64,000 nt of DNA from Rubripirellula lacrimiformis (lineage in GTDB: Bacteria > Planctomycetota > Planctomycetia > Pirellulales > Pirellulaceae), in contig NZ_CP036525.1 of the NCBI RefSeq assembly GCF_007741535.1, positions 7,502,001 to 7,566,000 on the forward strand. Direction: 5' to 3'. This document shows, piece by piece, positions 28,616-40,700 of the stretch. Numbering within the stretch: position 1 is the stretch's first letter; the number at the start of each line of letters is the position of its first letter. Under the pieces are notes generated by a model, which searched no databases, was not told where the DNA came from, and saw nothing but the letters and a program-made list of their open reading frames with translations. Made by a program: the position numbers and the translations under genes.

Positions 28616-30943
28616 GTGACTGAAAAGAAGATCCGAGTTGAAAAACAAATCGGCCGACACACGTTGTCGTTCGAAACTGGCCAACTAGCCAAACAAGCCG
28701 CCGGGGCCGTTCTGGTCCAGTACGGCGAAACCGTCGTTCTGGTTGCCACCGCCAGCAGCGACCCACGTCCGGGACTAGATTTTTTCCCGTTGACCTGTGA
28801 CTACCGCGAACGATTGGCTGCTGCCGGTAAGTTCCCCGGTGGTTTCCTGAAGCGAGAAGGCCGCCCCAGCACCAAAGAAATCCTCAGCTCGCGATTGATG
28901 GACCGCCCCATCCGCCCGCTGTGGCCCAATGGATTCAAGGACGAAGTCCAAGTCCAAGCTGCTGTGATCGCTAGCGATCAGCAAAACGATGGCGATGTCC
29001 TGGCCATGAACGGTGCCAGCGCCGCGTTGCACGTCAGCGAACTGCCATTCCAAGGCCCGATCGCCTCGGTCCGCGTCGGCAAGGTCGACGGCGAACTGGT
29101 CGCGTTCCCGTCGCATGACGACCTGGAACAAAGCGAACTGGACATGATCGTCAGCGGGTCGCGTGACCAAGTGGCCATGATCGAAGGCTTTGCCAACGAA
29201 ATGCCCGAAGACGAAATGCTGGAAGCGATCCGATTCGCTCACGGCGCCATCCGCGACGTCATCGACCTGATGGAAGAACTGTACCAAAAGGTCAGCCCGA
29301 CCAAGAAGGAATGGATCGCACCGGAAGACGACGGACTGTTCAAACGCCTGAACGATTCGTACTACGATCGTTTCCGCGACGCCCAACAAACCCAGGGCAC
29401 CAAAGCCGATCGCGCCAACGCATGCAGCAACCTGCGTGACCAAGCGATCAGCGACGTGATTCCTGATCCAAAAGCCGACGGTGCCGTTTGCATCAAACGC
29501 TTCAAATCCGTTTGGCACGACCTCGAAGAAAAGGTCGTCCGCGACCTGATCGTCGCCGGCACTCGCCCAGACGGACGTGACAGCAAGTCGCTGCGTGCGA
29601 TCTACTGCGAAACTGACCTGTTGCCCCGCGTGCACGGTTCGGCCCTGTTCCAACGTGGCGAAACCCAAGCCTTGGTCACCATCGCCCTGGGCACATCGCG
29701 TGACGAACAACGCGTCGACGGCCTGGCCGAAGAGTACAGCAAGAAGTTCATGCTGGACTACAACTTCCCATCCTTCTCGGTTGGCGAATGCCGCCCGATC
29801 CGTGGCCCTGGTCGCCGCGAAATCGGTCACGGTTGCCTAGCCGAACGAAGTGTCGCCCCGGTTCTGCCGGCCGCTGATGACTTCCCCTACACGATCCGTG
29901 TGATCAGCGACATTCTGGAATCCAACGGTTCCTCGTCGATGGCTTCGGTTTGCGGTGCAACCCTGGGCCTGATGGCATCGGGCGTTCCCATCAGCAACCC
30001 AGTGGCTGGTATCTCCATCGGTATGGTTCGCAACAGCGAAACCGATTGGGTCCTGCTGACCGACATCCTGGGCACCGAAGATCACTTCGGCGACATGGAC
30101 TTCAAGATCGCCGGAACTCAAAACGGCATCACCGGCATCCAACTGGACCTGAAGGTCACCGGGATCAGCGAAGACATCATTCGTGCGACGCTGAAGCAAT
30201 CACGCGAAGCCCGCATCGAAATCCTTCGCAAGATGCTGACCACGATCTCGCGTCCTCGTCGCGAAATCGCTGCAACGGCACCTCGCCTGCTGCGTACCAA
30301 GATCGCATCCGACAAGATCGGTGCTCTGATCGGTCCTGGCGGCAAGAACATCCGTGGCATTCAAGAACGAACCGGCGCAGTCATCGAAGTCGATGATGAC
30401 GGTACTGTCTTGATCGCCAGTAGCAACAAGGACACGGCCGAAGAAGCTCTGCGAGCCGTCGAAGCCTGCACCGCGACTGTCCAGATCGGCAAGATCTATG
30501 ACGGCATCGTCAGCAGCATCAAAGAATTCGGTGCCTTCGTCGAAATCATGCCTGGTCGTGACGGACTGTGTCACATCAGCGAAATCAGCAGCGGCTACAT
30601 CAGCAGCATGGACAAGGTTGTCAACGTTGGCGACGCGATGAAGGTCCTCGTGATCGACGTCGACGAGCACGACCGAGTCAAGCTGAGCCGTCGTCGCGCC
30701 CTAGAAGAACTGGGCGTCGAAGACGAACTGGCTGCCCTGGTCGAAGCGAGTGCCGGCGAAGGTGGCGGTGAACGCAGCGAAGGCGGCAGCGACGAAGATC
30801 GCCCACGACGACGACGCGGCGGAAGCGGCGGCGGTGGCGGTGGTGGCGGCGGACGTGGTCGCAGCGGTGGCGGTGGCGGCGGTGGTCGCAGCCGTGACGG
30901 CAGTGGTGGCGGAAACAACGGTGGCGGTCGCTACCGCGACTAA
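28616..30943 (+). CDS. pnp: Polynucleotide phosphorylase with Gly/Arg-rich tail
   Basis: 775 residues. Two RNase PH domains (about 10-230 and 310-540), an all-alpha linker, a KH domain (SDKIGALIGPGGKNIRGIQ near 570) and an S1 domain (KIYDGIVSSIKEFGAFVEI near 630). It degrades RNA 3' to 5' with phosphate. The GTG at 28616 is preceded by AAGGAAG at an ideal distance, so the frame start TTG at 28598 is rejected. Odd: the last 55 or so residues are RPRRRRGG followed by Gly runs broken by Arg and Ser, like RGG-type RNA-binding tails of eukaryotic proteins. A canonical terminator follows the gene. Confidence 0.95.
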   Translation: MTEKKIRVEKQIGRHTLSFETGQLAKQAAGAVLVQYGETVVLVATASSDPRPGLDFFPLTCDYRERLAAAGKFPGGFLKREGRPSTKEILSSRLMDRPIRPLWPNGFKDEVQVQAAVIASDQQNDGDVLAMNGASAALHVSELPFQGPIASVRVGKVDGELVAFPSHDDLEQSELDMIVSGSRDQVAMIEGFANEMPEDEMLEAIRFAHGAIRDVIDLMEELYQKVSPTKKEWIAPEDDGLFKRLNDSYYDRFRDAQQTQGTKADRANACSNLRDQAISDVIPDPKADGAVCIKRFKSVWHDLEEKVVRDLIVAGTRPDGRDSKSLRAIYCETDLLPRVHGSALFQRGETQALVTIALGTSRDEQRVDGLAEEYSKKFMLDYNFPSFSVGECRPIRGPGRREIGHGCLAERSVAPVLPAADDFPYTIRVISDILESNGSSSMASVCGATLGLMASGVPISNPVAGISIGMVRNSETDWVLLTDILGTEDHFGDMDFKIAGTQNGITGIQLDLKVTGISEDIIRATLKQSREARIEILRKMLTTISRPRREIAATAPRLLRTKIASDKIGALIGPGGKNIRGIQERTGAVIEVDDDGTVLIASSNKDTAEEALRAVEACTATVQIGKIYDGIVSSIKEFGAFVEIMPGRDGLCHISEISSGYISSMDKVVNVGDAMKVLVIDVDEHDRVKLSRRRALEELGVEDELAALVEASAGEGGGERSEGGSDEDRPRRRRGGSGGGGGGGGGRGRSGGGGGGGRSRDGSGGGNNGGGRYRD

Positions 30944-30971
30944 TCCCCTGCCACACCCAGCATGAATCACG

Positions 30972-31006
30972 AGGCCTGTCGAACCAAAGTTCGGCAGGCC
31001 TTTTTT
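30972..31006 (+). terminator. Rho-independent terminator of pnp
   Basis: AGGCCTGTCGAAC at 30972-30984 pairs with GTTCGGCAGGCCT at 30989-31001 (one G-U pair) around a CAAA loop, followed by TTTTTT. This is the clearest terminator in the window. Confidence 0.95.
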
Positions 31007-31119
31007 GTGCCGCTCGCCAACCGTCCCAGCGACACCGAAGCTGCCGCCCACACGTTACGCTCCGTTCGTACTACCGGCGGTGTGGACAAGGCGGGCGGCA
31101 CAAACCGGAACGCTCGCGA

Positions 31120-32367
31120 TCACGGGTCGCTGAAGAGAAAACGGGACAGTGCGGCCTGCAGTCCTTCTGGATCATTCAGAACCTGCTGCTCGGACACCCT
31201 CAAACAACTCGGCTGACGAACGCGCAAGAACTGCTCGCGTTGTCCCAGCAGGCGGCGCGTGGCCGAATACGATTCCGTCGATTGCTGGGCGGCGCGATCA
31301 CGCCTGCCATCCATCCCGCTTGAATCAAGCACGACGAAACGGGGCTGGTCCCAGGCTTCGACAAGCTCTGGCCCCAACAGACAGAAGGCGGGATCAAAAC
31401 CGCCCACCATCCTCGCCGTGTTCCGCGCCGCGTACGAACGTTCGACGGCCCAAACCTTGAGCCGGCGGACACTGTCGCCGGAACTGAGCTTGCGAACCAT
31501 CTCCGTACCCTCGAAAACTTCACGACAGATCCGGTGCAACTGTGGCGCGACCACTCGGCGTCCCGAATCATCGCTACCACCGATGGCTCCCATGTTCACG
31601 TCGAGCGACTGCAGCAAATCGACCAGCCGCTCCGAAGCCAGTGATGACGGCCCCAGGACAGCCACCGCGGGCAGGGAAAGCTGTTGCCGCACGAGAACCT
31701 CGGCACCTGGAAAATCCGTCCGATGATGTTGGCCGCCATTGATGTCACTGGCCCCTTCCTTCTGCATCACCAACCACTGGTGCGGCACGTACAAACCCGC
31801 AGGAAGGCTCATGTGCAGTTCGCCCATTCGATGATCCACATGATGCTTGGTATCCCACAGATGAAAATTCAGCAGATGGTGATACAGGCCACGAATCGCA
31901 TTGATCCCGCGAAGCGCGTAGGCATGCGCACGATTCACATTGAACGGTCGATAGACAAATCGATTGACAGCCACGGGCAATGAACTTCCCGTTTCAATGT
32001 GTTGACCGCCCAGATAGATGTACGACCAATCATGTGGAAGATGCAGGAAGAACCGTTCCACTGCGGAGGCAAATCCCGAACAACACAATGCATCGTCTTC
32101 CATCACCAGCAACGATCGGACGCCATCGTTGATGGCTTTCTCTAGAACAGCCAGATGACTGCGATAACATCCCCAGGCACCATCGCCCCCATTCCAATCA
32201 CTGGGACACTGAACCGATTGCCCATCAATCGCTTCGAACCGTTCTGGTTTCCGAAACGGCCAATCGACGGGAAGATCGTTTTGAAAACTACCCCAACGAT
32301 CAGAACGCCGAGCCAAGTTGATGCATACCACGTGGTCGAAACAATCAAACAACTGCAAACCATTCAT
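31120..32367 (-). CDS. GT25-like glycosyltransferase fused to a sulfotransferase-like C-terminal domain
   Basis: 415 residues. N-terminal 1-210 resembles glycosyltransferase family 25 (LOS/LPS type): VVCINLARRSDRW, then RFEAIDG, GAWGCYRSHLAVLEKA and LLVMEDDA, the acidic donor-binding motif. The remaining 190 residues begin AVAVLGPSSLASERLVDLL, which looks like a sulfotransferase P-loop that has lost its key residues, then LGPELVEAWDQPRFVVLDSS. I infer a degenerate or atypical sulfotransferase domain; this is not proven. The ATG at 32367 is chosen over the TTG at 32385. It is divergent from the TPR sulfotransferase, so both may act on the same surface glycan. Confidence 0.72.
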   Translation of the reverse strand: MNGLQLFDCFDHVVCINLARRSDRWGSFQNDLPVDWPFRKPERFEAIDGQSVQCPSDWNGGDGAWGCYRSHLAVLEKAINDGVRSLLVMEDDALCCSGFASAVERFFLHLPHDWSYIYLGGQHIETGSSLPVAVNRFVYRPFNVNRAHAYALRGINAIRGLYHHLLNFHLWDTKHHVDHRMGELHMSLPAGLYVPHQWLVMQKEGASDINGGQHHRTDFPGAEVLVRQQLSLPAVAVLGPSSLASERLVDLLQSLDVNMGAIGGSDDSGRRVVAPQLHRICREVFEGTEMVRKLSSGDSVRRLKVWAVERSYAARNTARMVGGFDPAFCLLGPELVEAWDQPRFVVLDSSGMDGRRDRAAQQSTESYSATRRLLGQREQFLRVRQPSCLRVSEQQVLNDPEGLQAALSRFLFSDP

Positions 32368-32604
32368 ACTGGGTTTCAATATCAATTGGTGTGGAACGAA
32401 GTCGAAGCCGAACTAATTCTGAAATTGATTCTACAAATTTGTTGCATCGCGATGGGCATAGCGGTACGCTCAACTTGTCAACTCAGAAAATCAACTCTTC
32501 TGACAAGCGTGAGACTTCAAGTACTAGTAGCAAGACGCTGCTGATTCGCAGCGTCGAACTTACTGAGCACAACCAACAGTCAAGAGCTTGCCCCGGAAGA
32601 CCAA

Positions 32605-34677
32605 TTGGGTCGATCGACAGCACACAAGAGGGCACACTTGTCTGTTCCGAATCTCGTCACACCGTTGGATGCTCGCTCGATCGCCGAGGATGACTCGGAT
32701 CTCGAGCGGACCAAACCGACCATCCAAGACATCTTGGATCCGGGCTACTGGCATCGCTGGGCGGTCGGTTCTTCCGACGATGGTCACTTCCTTCGCGCGG
32801 CTGAATTCTTTCGTTACGCCATCGTCCTGGCCCCCAGCGATGCGTTGTTGCGATTCGACCTGGGCATCGCGTTGATCAAGGCCAAACGCCTGGAAATCGC
32901 GAAGCGTGCATTCGTCGAAGTGTGCCGATTGCGGCCTTCCTGGGACGAACCTAGAACCATACTGCGTGAACTGCGTAATCAACCGGGTGATCAGCAACAT
33001 GCCGCCATGGGCCGGCATTATCAGCCGGCGGGAACAACCGCGAAAACACTTGAACCGCATCGGGTGACAGCAGCCGAAGAACCCCAATGGGTCGCAAAAA
33101 CGGGCTTTGCGTCCTTGTTTTCTCCTGATACCGACTTTCACGATGACATTCTCGCATGCCAGGATTTCGTTGCTGCGGCAGAACGTCTATGGCCGCAGCA
33201 CCAGACCAACGCGATGCTGCTGCACGTCGCCTCGGCCCATCGGGAATCGCCAGCAATGCTGGTCGCAATTGCCCGGCGGATCGCGGGCGTGTCTTGCCAG
33301 AACGAAAAAATTGCCCGTGATTGGATGACCATTCGGGACGGGCGGGAAGCCAAGCGATTGGCGCTGTTTGCGATGCGTCTGCGGCCCGATTTCGAAACCT
33401 ACTGCACGGCGGCCCAGGTTCTGCAGGCCCTCGGAGGTCACGAACACGCAGTGGTCGTTGCCGAACGCTGTTTGCATGCGCGGCCCAACGATCCCAAGGC
33501 GATGTTCATCCTGGGTGAACTGCAAATCGAATCGGGAAACATCGATCGCGGACAACAACAACTGCGAAGGTCCATCGAAGTTTCACCTGCCTGCGGCCGC
33601 GCACGCTTTGCCTTGGCAAGCATCACAGGATCCACGATTGCGGCCGACGAAATTTCGGAACTCCAAACGTTGGCCGATGACGCATCGATCCCACCGCCCG
33701 AACGAACACTGATGCTGTATACGATCGCACGTCGACAGGAGGAACTTGGTCACTTCGGCCAAGCATTCGCAACCTATCAACGTGCCTCGGACAGAAAGAA
33801 GCGTGGGTTGTTGGCGACCAACCCAAACCCGGAGAACTTTTTAGACCGCGTGTATGCGACCATGAGCCAGTACGGCCGAGATTTTTTTCAGTCGCGATGC
33901 AATTGCGGCCTGCCCACCGAGCGACCTGTTTTTATCGTTGGATTGCCTCGATCGGGAACAACGCTGACCGAACAAATTCTATCGAGTCATCCAGACGTGT
34001 TCGGCGCTGGGGAACTGCACGATCTATCGATCATCGGTCGAAACATCGCTGCAAGCTCTCCGGGATCGATTCGCCGATCGGGCAACAAACTCCCGTTCCC
34101 GCCCGGCCTAGAACGACTCTCACCGTCAGACATCCGAGGCATCGCGAAGCGGCATCTTTCGGCACTAAAAATGATGGATCGCAGCTCGCGATATGTCGTG
34201 GACAAGATGCCGACGAACTTTCAACTGCTTGGATTGATCTCGATCCTGTTCCCCCACGCCAAAATCATTCACTGCAAACGGAACTTGCTGGACACATGCG
34301 TTTCCTGCTTCCGAAACAACTTCTCTTGGCCGTTCTTTGAACTCGATGCGATGGCCGACTACATGGACGGCTATCGGATGTTGATGCGGCATTGGCAAAG
34401 CGTGTTGTCGCTAGACGTGTTCGAAATGCGTTACGAGGAAACGGTCGCCGATGCGAAAGGGCAAACCCGCAAACTGCTGCAGTTCCTAGACCTCGCCTGG
34501 TCCGACGACTGCCAATCGTATTACGACACGCCACGAAGTGTGCGTACGCCAAGCCGAGCGCAAGTCCGACAACCGATCTATGCCACATCGATCGGGTCGT
34601 GGCGAAGATTCCAACAGCATCTCGACGCCTTGGTCGAGCGGTTTCCTGATGAAGCAACCTATTGGCGCGACGACTAG
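32605..34677 (+). CDS. TPR-containing sulfotransferase
   Basis: 690 residues. TPR-like helices occupy about 60-420 (AAEFFRYAIVLAPSDALLRF, GLGIALIKAKRL-like, RPNDPKAMFILGELQIESG). The sulfotransferase domain starts near 432 with RPVFIVGLPRSGTTLTEQIL, the 5'-phosphosulfate loop, followed by VDKMPTNFQLLGLI and HCKRNLLDTCVSCFRN, the 3'-phosphate loop. PAPS is the expected donor; the acceptor may be a protein or glycan. The TTG at 32605 is the only usual start after a stop at 32542, and no strong ribosome binding site is seen. It ends 53 nt before the giant RHS gene. Confidence 0.84.
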   Translation: MGRSTAHKRAHLSVPNLVTPLDARSIAEDDSDLERTKPTIQDILDPGYWHRWAVGSSDDGHFLRAAEFFRYAIVLAPSDALLRFDLGIALIKAKRLEIAKRAFVEVCRLRPSWDEPRTILRELRNQPGDQQHAAMGRHYQPAGTTAKTLEPHRVTAAEEPQWVAKTGFASLFSPDTDFHDDILACQDFVAAAERLWPQHQTNAMLLHVASAHRESPAMLVAIARRIAGVSCQNEKIARDWMTIRDGREAKRLALFAMRLRPDFETYCTAAQVLQALGGHEHAVVVAERCLHARPNDPKAMFILGELQIESGNIDRGQQQLRRSIEVSPACGRARFALASITGSTIAADEISELQTLADDASIPPPERTLMLYTIARRQEELGHFGQAFATYQRASDRKKRGLLATNPNPENFLDRVYATMSQYGRDFFQSRCNCGLPTERPVFIVGLPRSGTTLTEQILSSHPDVFGAGELHDLSIIGRNIAASSPGSIRRSGNKLPFPPGLERLSPSDIRGIAKRHLSALKMMDRSSRYVVDKMPTNFQLLGLISILFPHAKIIHCKRNLLDTCVSCFRNNFSWPFFELDAMADYMDGYRMLMRHWQSVLSLDVFEMRYEETVADAKGQTRKLLQFLDLAWSDDCQSYYDTPRSVRTPSRAQVRQPIYATSIGSWRRFQQHLDALVERFPDEATYWRDD

Positions 34678-34715
34678 AAAGCCGCCGCACGCACTGAGAT
34701 TCCTTTGACTTGGAT

Positions 34716-34721
34716 GAGGAG
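34716..34721 (+). promoter_or_regulatory. Ribosome binding site that sets the RHS gene start
   Basis: GAGGAG lies 9 nt before the ATG at 34731. It supports that ATG over the TTG at 34710, which overlaps the site itself. Confidence 0.75.
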
Positions 34722-34730
34722 CCCACTCCG

Positions 34731-37700
34731 ATGCGAACTGAATCGACTGCAAAGACCGACCGGTCACACGACACTCCCAAACGTCGTCTATTGGTCGAAC
34801 AGCTTGAAGATCGCCGCCTGCTTGCCGGAGACATGGAACCACCGCCGGGCGAAGTCCACCAGCCAAACCAGTCGTCCGCTGCGGGATTTTCGTCCACGAC
34901 GACATCCAATCATACGCCACCGGATGATGGCAACGATGCATCGATCACGGAGTCAGATGCCGCGTCCAACATCCACCTGGACTCTCTGGAATACCGCTTC
35001 GAAGGTGGCCGGTCGATCTCTTCCGCATCCGACCAATCGCCGCTGTTTTTGTTCGGACACGCCGAAGGCGAGATGAACGATGGCTTCGGTTATGACTCCT
35101 GCAGCTACGGCGGCAGCTTCTGTTCTCCTGTTCCGGACCCATCACCGGATCCTGCCCCCGACCCAACGCCGAACCCGGTTCCCAATCCGAATCCAGACCC
35201 AACACCGAATCCGAATCCAGACCCAACACCGAATCCGAATCCAGACCCACGACCGAATCCAACACCCACCCCGAACCCGGATCCAACTCCCAATCCGACA
35301 CCGGCTCCCCATCCGAATCCGGGACCACCCAAGGGGCAAGTGCAAATCACGAATTCGTCATTCTATGAGGGTACTGAAACGACTTTTCGGGTCATTGGAA
35401 CGGGTCTGACCGGTGCGGTGTTCGTCAACATCGAACTGGTGGACGGTAGCGCCAAAGAAGGCTTGGACTTTCGCGACAGTGGGCCATTGTTGGTGTCGCT
35501 GTATCCGGACGACATGGGCAATGCAGAGACGGTCATTTATGTCACCGCGATCGATGACAACCTGGCCGAACGCAGTGAAACCTTTACGGTGGATGGCAGC
35601 ATTGCTTCGGGATTCGCCACCGTTATCGCCGATGGCACCGGCACCATCTTGGACGACTTCGACATCAATTACAAAGTCACGCTGACGCCCCACAGCAAGA
35701 CCGAAGGAAACCAAGGCTACCCTGAAACAACTCACGATCCCGCGATGGTCACGTACACAGCCACGATCGATCCGGCACCCGTCCCCGACGATGTGATCAC
35801 CGTCGATTACACGCTGTTCAACCCGACATGGTTCATGATCGAGCATCTGAATGAAGTCTTCCCGGCCAGCAGCAACGATTGGCGTCACGCGACGCTGAAC
35901 CAAGATGGCACGACGCTGGACTACACCCCCATGAACGACCAGCATGTCTATTCGGGGACTTTAACCTTCACCGGCGACTCTCCCACCAGCCAATTGATCT
36001 ACGCCCCGCTCAATGGTGAATGGCATGCCGAATATGACGAAGTGATCGCCGCAAAGCTGACCGGATCAAGTGCAACAAGACCTTACAACCACTTGATGGG
36101 CGAGATCACGGTATCGCATGAAACAGAGACCGAGTTTGCCTTGATCGAAAACGACGACGCGCACTACGAACTGAGCGTTTCGGACGCCAGCACCATCGAA
36201 GGCCAGGACGGCTGGAACGACCCGAACATCATGGAATTCGTCGTCTCCGTCGGGCCATCCATCCCATCGGGGCACAAACTGATCGTCGACTACGCGGTCA
36301 GCGATATCACCGCCACGCATGCAGTCGACTGGAAACTGGCCCAGCCCAACGGCGACGGTTACGAAATCATCGAAGGCGATACCGGAACAATCGAATTCCT
36401 GCCGGGGCAATCGACTCAAAAGGTCTATGTCGCGATCAATGGCGACTCGATGACCGAGGAAGAGGAAAGCATCCAACTGGAACTGGTGTGGACCGATTCA
36501 ACCGGCATCAGCTCCACCTACATCGACCGCACCGCGATCGGCGTGATCCGTGACGATGATTCGCCGATCGACATCACGGTCGACGACACCTGGGTGATCG
36601 AAGGAAACCACTATTTCGACGATCCGAACATCCTGAAGTTCAAGATTGAACTATCGCGTCCGCCGTCTGCCGGACACGAGGTAAAGGTGAAATACGATGT
36701 CCGAACGATCACGGAAGCGGAACTAGCGAGCGAAAAACAGATCACCGAGAACCAAATCAAATACATGGCTGGGCCAATATTTGACTGGAAACTAGACGGC
36801 AAGCACCAGAACAACGTGTACACCGAGATCGCCACTTTTGCCGCCGGTGAAAGCGTTCAAGAGGTGGATGTCTTGGTCCGCGGCGACTGGTTGGAAGAGC
36901 AAAGCGAATACCTGACCCTCGAAATCACGATGGAAGGATCGACTGCACCAGACGGTACCGACGGTCCCCAATTGAACGTTCCCAATCGGATCGCCATCGG
37001 TGAAATACGCAACGACGACACACCCATCGAAATCGAAATCGGCGACCAAGAATCGGTCGAAGGGAATGACGGGTGGGACCCCAGCGAGGTCAAACTGTTG
37101 AAATTTCCTGTCACGCTCTCTCGCGCCCCCAATTCTGGCGAGGTCATCCATGTCCACTACGACGCCAGCGAACTGGACCAAGACGACATCACCGAAATCG
37201 TCGGCGAGACGGACGATTGGACCGAACATATCGCAGTGTCCCCAGCCGACTGGAAACTTGCCAAGTACGACGAAGAGGGTGACCTGCAAATCAGCGACAG
37301 CAACACGTCCGGCACGCTGAAGTTCGAAGAGGGGCAAACAACCCAAGACGTCATCGTGGCGATTCACGGAGACCGTGATGTCGAACTGACCGAGTTTATG
37401 AAAGTGGAAATATCCGAAGCCTATTCAGAGAAATCCAGCATCGGACAGGAGGTCACCGTCATCGTTACAGATGACCAGGCGATCGGCACGATCACCAACG
37501 ACGATCTACCGGTGACCTTGGACGTCAGCGACGGGATCGACTTTGAATTCAGCCCCATCTTCTTCGCTCCCGGAAAGGTCTATTTCAAGATCTCGATCGA
37601 TGGACCTGTCGGGCAACCTGTCACGGTCAACTACGCGACCGCCGACGGCAGCGCCATCAGCGGCGAGGACTACATCACGAAGAAAGGCTCCTACACGTTT

Positions 37701-40700
37701 GGGCTGGACCCAGACCCTGACCAGGATGGCAAGCCGCTGGAACACACCGTCATCGTCGACCTAGCGGACGACAACATCTATGAACAAACCGAATCCTTTT
37801 ATCTGAAAGCCACCAGCGATAGCCCGTGGATCAAAAACCACGAAGCGGAGGGGACGGGCGACATCCTGGACGACGAAGAACGCCCGACCGTCAGCATCCA
37901 CGACACGTACGGCGAAGAGGGCAATACGTTTTTCTTTAAGACCACACTCAGCCATCCGTCCAAGTTTGACACCGATCTGACGGCCTGGACTTCGGACGGC
38001 ACCGCCAAACATCTGCTGGACTACACGGGGTTCCCCAGCGACGGCGACAACAGCAACGGCATCCTAAACCCGATCTCGATCACCATCCCGTCCTATAGCA
38101 CGTACACGAACGTCGCCGTCCCCACCATCGACGACAACCGAATCGAAAGCCACGAACAGTTCAACGTCCACATCGCACTGCCCACCGACACGGGATCCGG
38201 TGGCGCCCCGCTGCCGGCGGAAAATGCCGTCCAACCCGGCGATATGAATGCGTTGGGGACCATCGTCGACAACGACTACCAACTGTCAATCGGCAACGGA
38301 TCGGTCATCGAAGGCAATTCCTTTTACGAGGCGCCCAACACCATTTCGTTCCCCGTCACGGTTTCACCGAGTCCGCAAAAATGGAAAGTCATTTTCGTGG
38401 ATTGGGAAATTCGCGAACTCGGATCGAACTCGGGATTCCCCGCCAACCTACATGCAGAAACCCCGGACGATTTCCGACCGCTTTCGTGTGGCAGCACCAG
38501 TGGCCCGATCGGCAGTGACGGGCCACAGCATGGAACGCTGATCATTGGCGGAAACTACGGGAGAGACCAGAGCATCTCGGTCGCGATCAATGGCGACTGG
38601 AATCCCGAGAGGAATGAAAAATTCGAAGTGGTGCTCAGCAACGCACGACTCAAAGAGGACCTCGGCTATCCCGTACCCTCCAGCCCCCAAACACCGACCT
38701 GCAACACCAATCTGCCGTCGTTCCCCGCTGCTGCCCTGGGGTCAGTGACCATCACCGACGCACAAGGAATCGGCACCATCGTTGACGACGATGCATTTGA
38801 ATTTGACTTTGACCGACACTACGACTGGTTGGGACCAGACAACCCGAACGTGACCGTCGAATCGGGCGGCACGACCGCCAACTGGAATGATGCAGAGGGC
38901 ACTGCGATCCTTGGCATTGGCGCCGACCCGTTCGGCAGCCTGCATATCGACGGCCCGTTCGCCCCACGCCAAATCAGCCACTGGGAAATCCAGGTCGACA
39001 AGGACTCCACATTTTTGCCCGACTCGTATTCCGTCAAAATCGAAGCGGGTGGCACCGAACTGGAAGAGTTCTATGTCACCGGCGATGATCACTTTGCGTT
39101 CGGCAAGGCTCTGAAGTTCAACGGCGACGAAGGCCTGTACAAGAGCGACGTGACCGTGACCGCTCTGGTTAACGCGGGTGTTAGTGAACCGATTGGTTTT
39201 GGCAAATCGAAAGAGTTCATCTTTCCGGTGGTGAACCTGGACGATAGTGCGGGCGGAAAAGGATGGCTGGCCAACGAGACCTATCGACTGTTGCCGGTCA
39301 TCGAGGTTGATGGGACGCGGCCGTCCACGCTGCAGGAATCCGACGGGCTGGGACTGCTGAAACCCGATGGCTCGGTTTGGCACTACTCCAGCGCCGACGC
39401 CGGTACTTACACCGCCCCCGAAGGCACTTTCGAAAAACTAAAGTTCGAATACGACGAATTCGTCCTGCAAGGGACCAGCGGTGAAACACTCTATTTTGAT
39501 GCGCTCGGGCGACTCGATCGCAGGGAAGATCGAAACCACAACACTCGCAGCTATTCCTATGTCGACGGGAACGGCGATGGGGAACCGATGGAAATCGGCA
39601 CGATCACCAGTGCGACCGGTCTGGAAACGACCTTTGACTACGACGGCGGCACGCTGAACACCGTGACGGACTTTGCTGGCCGCGTGTGGACCTACGATGT
39701 CGTCGCCGACAAACTGGAACAAATCACGTGGCCCGACCCCGATGACCATGGCCCGTTGCCTGCTGCCGTCTGGCAGCTTCAATACGACGCAAGCTCGGAT
39801 CTCCCTAGACTGCTGCGAGACCCAGCGGGCGGCGAATCCAGTTTCCAGTACGACACGATCACCGACTACAACGTGGACTCGGAAAGCGGTGCGATCAACT
39901 GGACCTTCGACATCCATCGAATCGCACAGTTCACGCGTGCGGACGATGCCGTTCGTCAAATGGACGCGTTAAAATGGAAAGGTGTGGTCGACATCCCCAC
40001 GTCCAAGGATGCACCGTTCGAAGGGATCGATCCGGAGACGATCTTCGCATCCGTGGACTTCCTACAGGTGACAACCCAAACGTCGATGGACGATTTCCAG
40101 CAACCCACCGACATCACCACCAGCCACGAATTCACCGCCCAGATCACTCGCAACGAAGATGGTCTCCCTGAACAGATCCAGCAAACATCGGACGCCGACA
40201 CAGACACCGAAACAACCTACACGTACGACGATTTTGGAAGACCGCTATCGATCACAACCTCACGCGGCGTGGAAGAGTACACCTACGATGAAACCACCGG
40301 CCAGATCACACAGCACACCGACCGTCTGGGTCGGGTGACGACATACGATCTGGACGAATACGGCAATGTGCTGCATGTTTACAAAGAGATTTCATCGATC
40401 GCCAACAATCCCGACAACAACCGATCGGGCTACATCGGATCATCGACGAACCCGGCCGATCGGTTCGACGCCAACGGCGATGGCATCGTCAATGCGAATG
40501 ATGCGAGTGCCGTGCTGACAGGCATCCAGAGTTCCGCGACCGCCGCCGGATGGCTAGACGTTGACGGTGGCGGCTATGTGTCGGCCTCCGATTCGCTACG
40601 AATCATCAACTACCTTGGCCGGTTGAACCAACACGAACCCGAGCATGCGGTTGAAAGCTTCACGTACACGTCGGCAGGCTCGGCACTGGCGGGACAGATA

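Noticed and set aside
28775-29830. 351-residue minus-strand frame
   Set aside because: Antisense shadow of pnp, whose domains are unmistakable.
31007-31119. Possible small gene after pnp
   Set aside because: The short frame from 30962 lies over the terminator and has no coding signal.
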